DNA of 64,000 bases, from assembly GCF_003952185.1 (NCBI RefSeq), contig NZ_RXFS01000003.1, positions 186,001 to 250,000 on the forward strand, given 5' to 3'. Below the pieces are notes generated by a model. The model was given only the letters and a program-made list of their open reading frames with translations, ran no database searches and was not told the origin of the DNA. The position numbers and the translations under genes were made by a program. Origin of the DNA: Variovorax sp. 679 (GTDB lineage: Bacteria > Pseudomonadota > Gammaproteobacteria > Burkholderiales > Burkholderiaceae_C). This document shows, piece after piece, positions 53,209 to 61,399 of the stretch. Each line of letters starts with the position of its first letter. Within the stretch, counting starts at the first letter, position 1.

Positions 53209-54252
53209 ATGCCTGCGATATGGAAATACCTGCCCATCCTGAAATGGAAGCAGGGGGAACGGATCGCCTTGAGCAAGCTCACGGGCGCCCAGTGGGATGA
53301 AATGGTCCCGCTGATCGAAATTCTCCCCATCGACCCCAAGAAGGGGACGCTCTCCGAAACGCTGGTGCCGTACATCACCAAGATTGGAGGGCAAATGGCC
53401 AAATCGATTCCGCAGGGCACGCCCATCGCGATCGACATTCGGTACTTCATGCCCACCTACGCAAAACAGACCCAGGTGCTCACCTCGATCTGCAAGCGCC
53501 TGTCGGCACTGACCGGTCGTCAGATCATCCCGGTCATCACGGAGGCGATGGTTGCGCGTCCGGCAGACCTGCCGGATCTCACTAAGGCCTTCGAGGTCTT
53601 CGTGCTCAGGATCCAGACACACGGCGTGACCTCCGACCAGGTCAAGGATTTTGTGAAAGTCGTGGTCGGCGCGGGTATCGCTAAGTCGAGGCTTCATCTG
53701 CTCGTCGATCAGTTCTCTATCGTGGGTGTCGCCCCCGCGGCGTGCATAGCGGCTGTACAGCCTTATCTTGACGAGGCGCTTGCGGCCGGGTGCAGCAGCA
53801 CCACGCTCGCCGGTGGCTCATTTCCGCTGAACCTCGTGGGCCGCAAGCAAGGGCTCCACGACATCGAGCGCGTTGAATGGAAAGCTTGGAAGACGTTGGT
53901 TGCCAAACCTGCATACGCAAAGGTGCTGTTCAGCGACTACACCGTAAGCAACCCGGCTCCGGCGCCTGACATCGATCCCACCATGATGAATCCGTCGGTG
54001 GCCATCCGCTATGCCAGCGACGGCTTCTGGCGCTTGTTCAAGGCTGGCGGTTTCAAGAAGGGGAAGCAGGATCAATACAAGAACCTGTGCATCCTGCTCA
54101 AAGGCGATCCGGTGTATTCAGGCGCCGCGTTCAGCTACGGCGACGATTGCTACGACAAAGCGTCCGTCGGCGTGCTCGGCAATGGCAACCCGACCAGTTG
54201 GCGGCGCGATGCCGCGAGTCACCACCTGGTGTTCACGTCGTCGGCCATATGA
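53209..54252 (+). CDS. beta-family protein (phage T4 beta-protein type)
   Basis: This 347-residue protein matches the Beta_protein family: start P-A-I-W-K-Y-L-P-I-L-K-W-K-Q-G-E, then V-P-L-I-E-I-L-P, then L-V-D-Q-F, and late Y-G-D-D-C-Y-D. The family is a barrel-like fold of unknown function named after a T4 gene and appears with sce7726-type proteins. A GGAGGG ribosome site lies just upstream, preceded by a small AGACT/AGTCT hairpin at 53183-53198. It is 151 bp after the sce7726-like gene on the same strand. Confidence 0.88.
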   Translation: MPAIWKYLPILKWKQGERIALSKLTGAQWDEMVPLIEILPIDPKKGTLSETLVPYITKIGGQMAKSIPQGTPIAIDIRYFMPTYAKQTQVLTSICKRLSALTGRQIIPVITEAMVARPADLPDLTKAFEVFVLRIQTHGVTSDQVKDFVKVVVGAGIAKSRLHLLVDQFSIVGVAPAACIAAVQPYLDEALAAGCSSTTLAGGSFPLNLVGRKQGLHDIERVEWKAWKTLVAKPAYAKVLFSDYTVSNPAPAPDIDPTMMNPSVAIRYASDGFWRLFKAGGFKKGKQDQYKNLCILLKGDPVYSGAAFSYGDDCYDKASVGVLGNGNPTSWRRDAASHHLVFTSSAI

Positions 54253-54363
54253 GACAGCGGGACTGATTCGGCCGCTTCCTTCTTCCTAACGCAGCACTCG
54301 CACCCGCACGCAACACCGCAACGCGCAGTCCCGCACCTACAGAGCTAGCTTCCAAGGAACACC

Positions 54364-54666
54364 ATGCCCCAACTTACCAAAGCCGATTTGTACTACACGG
54401 ACTACAGCTGGACTGCCGTTCCCGGAGACGATCCGACCAAGGTGAAAGCAGATGCGGATCGGTTGAGCCGCAAGGAAGGTTACGAAGTCCTTGCTTACCT
54501 CAACTCGTTTGTCGGACCTGAGAAGGCCGACCTGTCGAAGGCAACGCGGCTCATCATCGAATGGATCGTGCATGAAAAACTGCCGCCGAATGTTCAAGGA
54601 AGAACCAAGGTCACAGCGTGGATCGTTGAAAACTTTCTCACCCTGAAACCCGGCTATCCACGGTAG
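54364..54666 (+). CDS. hypothetical small soluble protein
   Basis: This 100-residue protein has no signal peptide or membrane helix. It is mostly helical with a charged middle (D-D-P-T-K-V-K-A-D-A-D-R-L-S-R-K-E) and a C-terminal Leu-rich helix. An AAGGAA ribosome site precedes its ATG. I do not recognise a family. It lies 111 bp after the beta gene on the same strand and could be its third member, or an independent cargo gene. Confidence 0.58.
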   Translation: MPQLTKADLYYTDYSWTAVPGDDPTKVKADADRLSRKEGYEVLAYLNSFVGPEKADLSKATRLIIEWIVHEKLPPNVQGRTKVTAWIVENFLTLKPGYPR

Positions 54667-54705
54667 TGAGGGTTTCTCACGACGGCGTGTCCTCCGGCGT
54701 CGCCC

Positions 54706-55206
54706 TCAAGATCCTGTGGCGGCCGCGACTTTGACCTTGCCGACCATGCCAGCTTGGTAGTGTCCCGCGATGAGACAGGCGAAATCAAATTCGCCCGCAC
54801 GGTTGAAGGTCCAGACGATCTCGCCGGTCTTGCCAGGAGCGACATGCGCCATGTAGGGCTCGGAATGCTCCATGCCGGGAAACTTCATCATGAGTGCGGC
54901 ATGTTCGTCGAGCTCCTTCTTCGTGCCGATCACGAACTCGTGCATGACTTGTCCTTCGTTGCGAATGAACAGCCGCACGGTCTCGCCTTGCTTGACCTGG
55001 ATGCGATCAGGTGTAAAGCGCATGCTGTCGCTCATCTTGAATTCCAGCGTTCGCTTGGCCGCGCTCGCATCGCCCGCGATGCCCCAGTTCTTTTGTTCCT
55101 TGCGCACGGGCCCGCTCGACGCGCTGTGGTCCTCATCGCCATGTGCGAGGGCCAGGCTCGAGAACGCCAGGGTGCTGGCGAGCACCAATGTCTTGATCGA
55201 TTTCAT
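54706..55206 (-). CDS. periplasmic cupredoxin-domain protein
   Basis: This 166-residue protein has a signal peptide (hydrophobic run cut near A-L-A-H-G) and a cupredoxin fold with type 1 copper ligands: His in V-M-H-E-F-V-I-G, then Cys, His and Met in F-A-C-L-I-A-G-H-Y-Q-A-G-M. Such proteins carry copper or electrons in the periplasm, often in copper-resistance loci; a copper ATPase gene lies at 61400 in the same island. It is the last gene on the minus strand after the amino-acid transporter operon, 60 bp behind it. Confidence 0.9.
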   Translation of the reverse strand: MKSIKTLVLASTLAFSSLALAHGDEDHSASSGPVRKEQKNWGIAGDASAAKRTLEFKMSDSMRFTPDRIQVKQGETVRLFIRNEGQVMHEFVIGTKKELDEHAALMMKFPGMEHSEPYMAHVAPGKTGEIVWTFNRAGEFDFACLIAGHYQAGMVGKVKVAAATGS

Positions 55207-55266
55207 GAGATTCCTTGGGAGGTTGTTGGGCTTTTTGGGAAATGGGTTCGATGGCTTTTTCGACCC

Positions 55267-56010
55267 TCAGTGCGCGAGGATCTTGGAGAGGAAGTCTTGC
55301 GCGCGCGGTGCCCGGCTCTCGGGACGCCCGAAGAACTCTTCGCTCGAGCAGTCCTCGACAATGCGCCCCTGGTCCATGAAGATCACTCGGTCGCTGACCT
55401 GCCTGGCAAACCCCATCTCGTGGGTCACTACCATCATCGTCATGCCTTCGCGTGCGAGCTTCACCATGACGTCGAGCACCTCGCCCACCATCTCTGGGTC
55501 GAGCGCCGAGGTCGGCTCGTCGAACAGCATGACGATCGGATCCATCGACAACGCCCGCGCAATGGCGACGCGCTGTTGTTGACCACCAGAGAGCTGGCCC
55601 GGGAACTTGTCCTTGTGGATCGACAAGCCCACACGATCGAGCATGCGCAGCCCGCGCTCGACCGCTTCTGCACGCGAGCGTTTGAGCACCTGAACTTGCG
55701 CCAGTACAAGGTTCTCCATCACGCTCAAGTGTGGAAAGAGCTCGAAGTGCTGGAACACCATGCCGACCCGGGAGCGCAGCTTCGGTAGGTCGGTCTTGGG
55801 ATCGGAGACTTGGATGCCATTGACCGTGATACTGCCGCGTTGAATGGGCTCCAGCGCGTTGACCGTCTTGATGAGCGTGGACTTACCGGAGCCGGAAGGG
55901 CCACAGACCACGACCACCTCGCCCTCGCGAACGTCGGTGCTGCATTCCGTGAGCACCGCGAACTGGCTGTACCACTTGGAGACGTCGTTGATTTCGATCA
56001 TTGCGTTCAT
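55267..56010 (-). CDS. amino-acid ABC transporter ATP-binding protein
   Basis: This 247-residue polar amino-acid-type ATPase (GltL/GlnQ-like) has Walker [11 protein letters not shown], the Q-loop Q-H-F-E-L-F-P-H, signature [14 protein letters not shown] and Walker [13 protein letters not shown]. It powers uptake by the two permeases encoded directly upstream. Its ATG adjoins the permease stop codon, so the genes are coupled. Confidence 0.95.
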   Translation of the reverse strand: MNAMIEINDVSKWYSQFAVLTECSTDVREGEVVVVCGPSGSGKSTLIKTVNALEPIQRGSITVNGIQVSDPKTDLPKLRSRVGMVFQHFELFPHLSVMENLVLAQVQVLKRSRAEAVERGLRMLDRVGLSIHKDKFPGQLSGGQQQRVAIARALSMDPIVMLFDEPTSALDPEMVGEVLDVMVKLAREGMTMMVVTHEMGFARQVSDRVIFMDQGRIVEDCSSEEFFGRPESRAPRAQDFLSKILAH

Positions 56011-56700
56011 TCAGATCGTCGCCGCGGCCTTGCGCCGCTGCAGCCAGGTGACCCACCAGGCGCCTGCCGTGCACAGCACCAGGTAGACGACGGCGACCAG
56101 GATGTAGACCTCGACAACGCGCCCGTCACGTTGCCCCACCTTGCTGGCGGCACCGAGGAAGTCATTCAGGCTGATCACATAGACCAGCGAGGTGTCCTTG
56201 AGCAGGGCGATGGTCTGGTTGATGAGCGAGGGCGTCATGTTGCGAAACGCCTGCGGCAGGATCACATGCCGCATGGCTTGCCATGGCGACATCCCCAGGG
56301 ACTGCGCCGCCTGCATCTGGCCCGCACGCACGCTGCCGATGCCGGCGCGGATGATCTCGCAGTAGTAGGCGGACTCCGCAAGCACGAACGCCACGAGGGC
56401 GGCATAGATCGGCCCGACGCTGAGGTTGGGATCGCCGGTCACGCCGCGGAGCACCACCGGCATCAGGAAGTAGATCCACAGGATCGTGAGGATCAGCGGA
56501 ATCGAGCGGAATAGGTTCACATACCCCGCCACGAGGGCCGCCACCGGCCGCGGCGCAAAGATCCGGGTGATCGCCAACAAGGTCCCGAGACCGATCCCGG
56601 CGGCCATGGAGGCCACCACCAGGAAGGCGGTCATCTGCAGGCCTTGCAGCAGGTAGGGCCAAGCGCGCTGCAGGGAGGCCCAATCGAAGTCGTAGCCCAT
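56011..56700 (-). CDS. amino-acid ABC transporter permease (GltK-like)
   Basis: This 229-residue HisM/GltK-type permease has about five transmembrane helices, with the family sequence L-L-Q-G-L-Q-M-T-A near its start and F-R-S-I-P-L-I. The coupling loop is Q-A-A-Q-S-L-G-M-S-P-W-Q-A-M-R-H-V-I-L-P-Q-A. The start at 56700 overlaps the stop of the other permease gene by one base. It forms a heterodimeric channel with that protein. Confidence 0.94.
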   Translation of the reverse strand: MGYDFDWASLQRAWPYLLQGLQMTAFLVVASMAAGIGLGTLLAITRIFAPRPVAALVAGYVNLFRSIPLILTILWIYFLMPVVLRGVTGDPNLSVGPIYAALVAFVLAESAYYCEIIRAGIGSVRAGQMQAAQSLGMSPWQAMRHVILPQAFRNMTPSLINQTIALLKDTSLVYVISLNDFLGAASKVGQRDGRVVEVYILVAVVYLVLCTAGAWWVTWLQRRKAAATI

Positions 56701-57437
56701 CACGCGGCTCCCAGCAATCCGGGCACCCGAACCCGGCGTTCGATGTGACGCATCAGCACGATCACGCCGTAGGTGATCGCCATGTAGATGAGCGTCGCCG
56801 CAATGAAGGCCTCGAACGGATGGGCGCTGAACTCGCTGAGTTGGCGCGTCTGCCCGGTCAGCTCCATGAGCCCGATCGTGAGTGCGACGGCCGAATTTTT
56901 GAAGACATTCAAGAAGTCCGAGGTCAGCGGCGGGATGACCATGCGAAGGGCCTGCGGCAGGACCACGTGCCGATAGGCCGCCGCGGTCCCCAGCCCGAGT
57001 GCCATGGCTGCCTGCTTCTGGCTGCGCGGCACCGACTCGATGCCCGCGCGCACCTGTTCCGCCGCCTTCGCCGCCGTGTACAGGGTGAGCCCCACCAGCA
57101 CGGTCAGGAACTGGTTTGTCGTCGGGTTCATCTGCTTGAGCGCATTGCCCCATTCGAGGGGCAACAACTCCGGCACCACGAAGTACCAGAGAAACAGCTG
57201 CACGAGCAACGGTGTATTGCGAAAACAGTGGATGTACGCCGTCGACAGGTACCGCGCAGCGCGGTTGGGCAACGTCCTAGCGACCCCGGCGATCAGACCA
57301 ATGCCCAGTGCCAGTGTCCAGGCCAGCAGAGACAACACCACCGTCCACAGCAATCCGCGCAGCAACATCATGCCGTACAGGCCCTCGCCTGTGACCGAAG
57401 GCTTGAAGAAGATCAGCCAATCCCAGGTGTAGTGCAT
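56700..57437 (-). CDS. amino-acid ABC transporter permease (GltJ-like)
   Basis: This 245-residue permease is paired with the one at 56011. It has about five to six transmembrane helices, the N-terminal L-L-R-G-L-L-W-T-V segment, F-R-N-T-P-L-L-V-Q-L-F-L-W-Y (typical of GltJ/GlnP) and the coupling loop A-A-M-A-L-G-L-G-T-A-A-A-Y-R-H-V-V-L-P-Q-A. It lies 58 bp after the binding-protein gene in the same transcription unit. Confidence 0.94.
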   Translation of the reverse strand: MHYTWDWLIFFKPSVTGEGLYGMMLLRGLLWTVVLSLLAWTLALGIGLIAGVARTLPNRAARYLSTAYIHCFRNTPLLVQLFLWYFVVPELLPLEWGNALKQMNPTTNQFLTVLVGLTLYTAAKAAEQVRAGIESVPRSQKQAAMALGLGTAAAYRHVVLPQALRMVIPPLTSDFLNVFKNSAVALTIGLMELTGQTRQLSEFSAHPFEAFIAATLIYMAITYGVIVLMRHIERRVRVPGLLGAA

Positions 57438-57495
57438 CGTGAAGAGTGCTTAGATGATTCGTGAGGACGATCGTCAAACGTGGGGCGCCAGCGGC

Positions 57496-58413
57496 TTACA
57501 GCGGCTGATCGTTCGGATGACGCAGGAGTTCTTGCATGTCGGACGACATCGGGAAGTTGACAGTCACGCTGCCCTTCACCGCAATGGGCTTCAAGAAGTA
57601 CTTCTCGTACAGCGAGGCAAACTCGCCGGAGCGCATCATTCCGGTGATCACGCCGTCGACCAGCTTCTTGAAGGCAACGTCACCCTTGCGCAGCATGCAG
57701 CCGTAGGCCTCCTTCTGCTGGGGCACGCCGACCACCTCCCAGTCCGCCGGATTGCGGGCCCGCGCGATGTTGCTGAAGAGAATGATGTCGTCCTGCGTGG
57801 CCGCCACGGCCCGGCCGGTTTCGACGGTCAGGAAGTTCTCGTTGATGTCCTTGGCCAGGATGATGTTGATGCCCCACTTGTTCTTCTCGTTGAGCTGCCG
57901 CAGCATGCGCTCGGCTGTGGTGCCCGCGCTCACGACGACGTTCTTGCCCACAAGATCCGACCAGTGCTTGATGCCCGCGTTCTTGCGCACCAGCAGGCGC
58001 GCGCCAACCACGAAGAAGGTTGTGGAGAACGACACCTGGTTCTGGCGCTCGGCGTTGTTCGTGGTGGAGCTGCACTCCAGGTCGACGGTCTGGTTGGCCA
58101 CCAGCGGAATGCGCGTCTGCGGCGTGACTTCCAGCGTCTTGACCTCGAGCTTGGCGAGCTTGAGATCCTTCTTCACCTGTTCGACCACACGCTGTGAGAT
58201 CTCCCACGCAAAGCCCGCCTGCTTGTTGTTGTCGTCCAGGTAGTTGAACGGAATGGACGCGCCGCGTGTGGCCACAGTGATGGTGCCGGTGTCCTTGATC
58301 TTCTTGAGCGTGCCATCCAGCGTCTGCGCTGCAACGCTGGCGCATAGCGCGATGCTTGCGGCTGCGAAAATGGATCGGGACAGTGCTGAGTGAATGATTG
58401 GCTTGAGGTTCAT
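57496..58413 (-). CDS. amino-acid ABC transporter substrate-binding protein (GltI-like)
   Basis: This 305-residue periplasmic type 3 solute-binding protein has a signal peptide (cut near S-V-A-A-Q) and the GltI pattern I-P-F-N-Y-L-D-D, E-V-T-P-Q-T-R-I-P-L, and L-E-C-S-S-T-T-N-N-A-E-R. By family it would bind glutamate or aspartate. Its operon partner, a Cys/Met PLP lyase, hints at a sulfur amino acid instead. The start M-N-L-K-P is preferred over an open 15-codon extension. Confidence 0.94.
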   Translation of the reverse strand: MNLKPIIHSALSRSIFAAASIALCASVAAQTLDGTLKKIKDTGTITVATRGASIPFNYLDDNNKQAGFAWEISQRVVEQVKKDLKLAKLEVKTLEVTPQTRIPLVANQTVDLECSSTTNNAERQNQVSFSTTFFVVGARLLVRKNAGIKHWSDLVGKNVVVSAGTTAERMLRQLNEKNKWGINIILAKDINENFLTVETGRAVAATQDDIILFSNIARARNPADWEVVGVPQQKEAYGCMLRKGDVAFKKLVDGVITGMMRSGEFASLYEKYFLKPIAVKGSVTVNFPMSSDMQELLRHPNDQPL

Positions 58414-58435
58414 CGCGGGCTCCAGATATCGTGAA

Positions 58436-59605
58436 TCAGAGGTTGAAACTCGTCTCATGGGCGCTCAAGGCGTCCAGCAACTCGTCGAGCAGCGCCTGGG
58501 GATCATCCAGGCCAATCGACAAGCGGATGACCGGCCCTTGGACGTCACAGAAATTGCGCTTGGCGATCTCCTCCGCAGGGTAGAAGGCCGCGATGCTGCG
58601 CACGCCACCCCAACTCGCGCCGATGGAAAAGAGCTTCAGCTTTGCGAACAGTGCCCGATAAGCGTCGTAGGAACTGTCTACGAGCTGCAACGACATCACG
58701 CAGCCGGACTGCTTGAAATCGCGCGCCCAGAGCGCATGGTCCGGCGCGCCGGGCAGCGCCGGAAAGAGCATCCGGCGCACCAGGGGATGCACCGCGAGTC
58801 GCTCGGCAATCAGCTGCGCGCTGGTGGCCTGGCGCTCCATGCGCACCTGCATCGTGTCCAGGCCCCGGGCGACCAGGAAGCAATCCTCTGGGCTCACGGC
58901 CAACCCCATCTGCGATTGGAGGCCGCGCAACGACCTGTACAGGCCCTCGTCATTGATTGCGATACTGCCCATGAGCACGTCGGAATGGCCACCCATGTAC
59001 TTGGTACAGGCGTGAACGCACAGGTCCACGCCGTGCGCCAAGGCCGCGAAGCCCAGCGGGCTGGCCCAGGTGTTGTCGATGGCAGTCAGCACGCCGCGAG
59101 CGCGCGCGACGGCAGTGATCGCCGGCACGTCTTCCACTTCCATGGTCACTGTTCCGGGGGACTCCAGCCAGATGAGCCGCGTGTTGGGGCGCACGAGGCG
59201 CTCGATGTCCGCGCCAATGCGCGGCGGATAGAACTCGACCTCGATGCCCAGCGCCTGCAGCCGTTCGGCGGCGAAGGATTTGGCCAGACCGTAGGCGGCG
59301 TCGGTCATCAGCAGGTGGTCGCCCTTCTTGAGCAGCGCCAGCAGCGCACTGCAGATGGCCGCCTGTCCAGAGGGAAAGACGACGCAATGCGCGGCGCCAT
59401 CCAGCTCGGCGATACGTGTCTCGAGGGCGCGCTGTGTCGGTGTGCCCGTGGTGCCATAGCTGAAGCCATCGGGCAGGCGGGTGCGGCGGTTTACGAAATC
59501 GTCGAGCGAATCGAAGACGACCGTGGAAGCACGCCACACCGGTGGGACCAGGCTGGCGAACGCGTTACGCCGGGGAGTGTCGAGGTTGGGAATGGGAGAG
59601 TTCAC
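58436..59605 (-). CDS. Cys/Met metabolism PLP enzyme, cystathionine beta-lyase-like
   Basis: This 389-residue PLP enzyme of the MetC/MetB family has the internal-aldimine Lys in A-C-T-K-Y-M-G-G-H-S, with G-Q-A-A-I in the cofactor-binding loop and A-I-D-N-T-W-A-S-P-L before the Lys site. The Y-M-G-G-H-S-D variant and the C-terminal S-I-G-A-S-W-G-G sequence suit the MetC (beta-lyase) branch, which splits cystathionine or cysteine to thiols, pyruvate and ammonia. It is first in line before the ABC genes (22-bp gap), so import and breakdown look coupled. Confidence 0.92.
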   Translation of the reverse strand: MNSPIPNLDTPRRNAFASLVPPVWRASTVVFDSLDDFVNRRTRLPDGFSYGTTGTPTQRALETRIAELDGAAHCVVFPSGQAAICSALLALLKKGDHLLMTDAAYGLAKSFAAERLQALGIEVEFYPPRIGADIERLVRPNTRLIWLESPGTVTMEVEDVPAITAVARARGVLTAIDNTWASPLGFAALAHGVDLCVHACTKYMGGHSDVLMGSIAINDEGLYRSLRGLQSQMGLAVSPEDCFLVARGLDTMQVRMERQATSAQLIAERLAVHPLVRRMLFPALPGAPDHALWARDFKQSGCVMSLQLVDSSYDAYRALFAKLKLFSIGASWGGVRSIAAFYPAEEIAKRNFCDVQGPVIRLSIGLDDPQALLDELLDALSAHETSFNL

Positions 59606-59638
59606 GATAGAGGACGGAGCTGTTCGTCGGAGTTGCGA

Positions 59639-60091
59639 TCAGTTGGCGGGTGCGGATTCGATGAGCTGCAGTGCCTGCTTCATCTGGTCGACGGCCATGT
59701 TCTCGAGATCGGTATAGACCTTCATCTCCACCGTCAGGCGAGCGAAGGTTTCCTTGGCGGCGGCAATCTTGGCCGGGTCATTGGTCTTTGGGTTGGCCAG
59801 TGCGGCCTCCAGGCGCTTGTACTCGCTGGTGAGAAAGGCCGGTTGTTCGCCGATGGCACGCAGGCCGGCGTTGGTCATCGAGCGGATGCGCAACACCATC
59901 TTCACGTCCGACTGCTCCATCTCGCCCTGCGCGCGCTCCAGCGCGAGCCTCGCGGCAAGCGCCTGTTGGCTGTCGGGCTTCTTGCTCGCAGCGATGGTCT
60001 GGAACTTGGCGATGTCGCCGGAAAAATCGTGCGCCCAGACAGGCGCAGCGCATGCCAGGACGGTCACTGCAAGAGCTGTTTGAAGTTTCAT
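59639..60091 (-). CDS. exported helical protein of unknown function
   Basis: This 150-residue protein has a signal peptide (M-K-L-Q-T-A-L-A-V, cut near V-W-A-H-D) followed by an all-helical, Ala/Lys/Gln-rich mature part (A-A-R-L-A-L-E-R-A-Q-G-E-M-E-Q ... Y-T-D-L-E-N-M-A-V-D-Q-M-K-Q). No cysteine occurs in the mature part and no family is recognised. It opens the leftward unit with the PLP lyase and transporter (33-bp gap) and is divergent from a LysR gene, so it is probably a target of that regulator. Confidence 0.7.
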   Translation of the reverse strand: MKLQTALAVTVLACAAPVWAHDFSGDIAKFQTIAASKKPDSQQALAARLALERAQGEMEQSDVKMVLRIRSMTNAGLRAIGEQPAFLTSEYKRLEAALANPKTNDPAKIAAAKETFARLTVEMKVYTDLENMAVDQMKQALQLIESAPAN

Positions 60092-60187
60092 GTCGCTTCT
60101 CCGGAAGGTGGCTGAAGACGCCAACTTTAGGACGACGGGGATAATCCGGATCGTGCTCGAGGTTCTTTCTCCATAAGCGGTTGTTAT

Positions 60188-61126
60188 ATGTTGCTCCGAG
60201 AGATCGAGGTGTTCCGTTCCGTGATGTCCGTGGGGTCTGCGAGCAAGGCGGCCGCGCTGCTGGGTGTCACGCAGCCCGCCATCAGCCAGTCGCTGCGCAG
60301 GCTCGAGGAAGCGGCTGGATTCCCGCTGTTTCGCCGGCTGCGGGGGCGTCTGCATCCGACGCCCGAAGCGCAAGCCTTGCTGGTCGAGGTCGAGCGCGTC
60401 TTCGTGGGTCTGAGCAGCATCGAGCACCGCATGCGCAGCCTGAAGCGATTCGGGGTGAACACCCTGCGTATGGCGGTCTATCCGGCCTTCGGCCTTACCT
60501 TCGTCCCACGGGTTCTATCGCGGTTGGTGGCCGAGCGCCGCGATGCCGACGCACGGCCCCAGATTTCGCTGCAGGTGCTCAGTTCGCGGGAGGTGCACGA
60601 AGCCGTGCTGGGGCGTCAGGTCGACTTCGGATTGATGGCCGACGAGATGCCGACGACAGGCCTGGAGCATTCCGAATTTGCCCGCTTCCCGGGCGTGGTG
60701 GTGATGCACGCGAAGCACCGGCTGACCAAGGCCAGGACTATCCAGCCGCATCAGCTCGCGGAAGAGCCATTCCTCGCGCTCAACCCCGAGGACGCGTCCC
60801 GGCGACGCCTGGAGCGGGCATTGGCGGAGTGCAACGTCGGGTTGAGCGTGCTGGTCGAAACCCCCTACGCGGCGAGCGTGTGCGAGATGGCCCTGAGCGG
60901 CATGGGCATCGGCTTTGTCAATCCGGTCACAGCCATGGAGTATGCCCAACGTGGCCTGGTCATCCGCCCGCTGTCTCTAGAGGTCTCCTTCGCAGGGGTG
61001 CTGGTACTGCCCCCGGGACAGCCGCTGTCCGGCCTCGCCTCTCGAGTGCTTCAGCTCATGCGCATGCAGTTGGCCGAAGACCAGAAGGCCCTCGCCAATC
61101 TTCTCAAACCCCGCGCCAAAGCTTGA
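60188..61126 (+). CDS. LysR-family transcriptional regulator
   Basis: This 312-residue LysR protein has an N-terminal HTH (V-G-S-A-S-K-A-A-A-L-L-G-V-T-Q-P-A-I-S-Q-S-L-R-R-L) and an effector domain with D-F-G-L-M-A-D-E and a G-M-G-I-G-F-V-N-P segment. It is divergent from the exported-protein/PLP-lyase/ABC operon across a 96-bp gap, the usual layout for a regulator of that operon. The likely effector would be the imported amino acid or a product of the lyase. Confidence 0.95.
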   Translation: MLLREIEVFRSVMSVGSASKAAALLGVTQPAISQSLRRLEEAAGFPLFRRLRGRLHPTPEAQALLVEVERVFVGLSSIEHRMRSLKRFGVNTLRMAVYPAFGLTFVPRVLSRLVAERRDADARPQISLQVLSSREVHEAVLGRQVDFGLMADEMPTTGLEHSEFARFPGVVVMHAKHRLTKARTIQPHQLAEEPFLALNPEDASRRRLERALAECNVGLSVLVETPYAASVCEMALSGMGIGFVNPVTAMEYAQRGLVIRPLSLEVSFAGVLVLPPGQPLSGLASRVLQLMRMQLAEDQKALANLLKPRAKA

Positions 61127-61136
61127 CCGCCAAGCC

Positions 61137-61355
61137 TCAGTGACGCTTCGTTCGCATCCCACAGCAGCGAGGCTTTTGCGCCTCGGCGGCCAGGACCCCG
61201 TAGGCCTTCGCCACTGTCTCGCTGATCGGCGCATCGGCAGGGGCGCACGCCTCGATGGCGCACAGCAAGTGCTCGGCAACCGCCCAGTTTCGCTGTCGCA
61301 GGGCATCTTGGTAGATTTCCAGCAAGTGCAGCTCGAGTGCCTTAGGGCTCTTCAT
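61137..61355 (-). CDS. small hypothetical protein
   Basis: This 72-residue protein has a helical core (L-E-L-H-L-L-E-I-Y-Q-D-A-L-R-Q-R-N-W-A-V-A-E-H-L-L-C-A-I-E) and a basic Cys-containing tail (K-P-R-C-C-G-M-R-T-K-R). The A-V-A-E-H-L-L-C-A sequence recurs in small Burkholderiales proteins of unknown role, from memory. It lies between the LysR gene end and the copper ATPase gene on the ATPase strand. Confidence 0.6.
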   Translation of the reverse strand: MKSPKALELHLLEIYQDALRQRNWAVAEHLLCAIEACAPADAPISETVAKAYGVLAAEAQKPRCCGMRTKRH

Positions 61356-61399
61356 GGGAACTCCTTCGCGCGCAGCGAAGCCGCCCGGGCCGCACGCCC

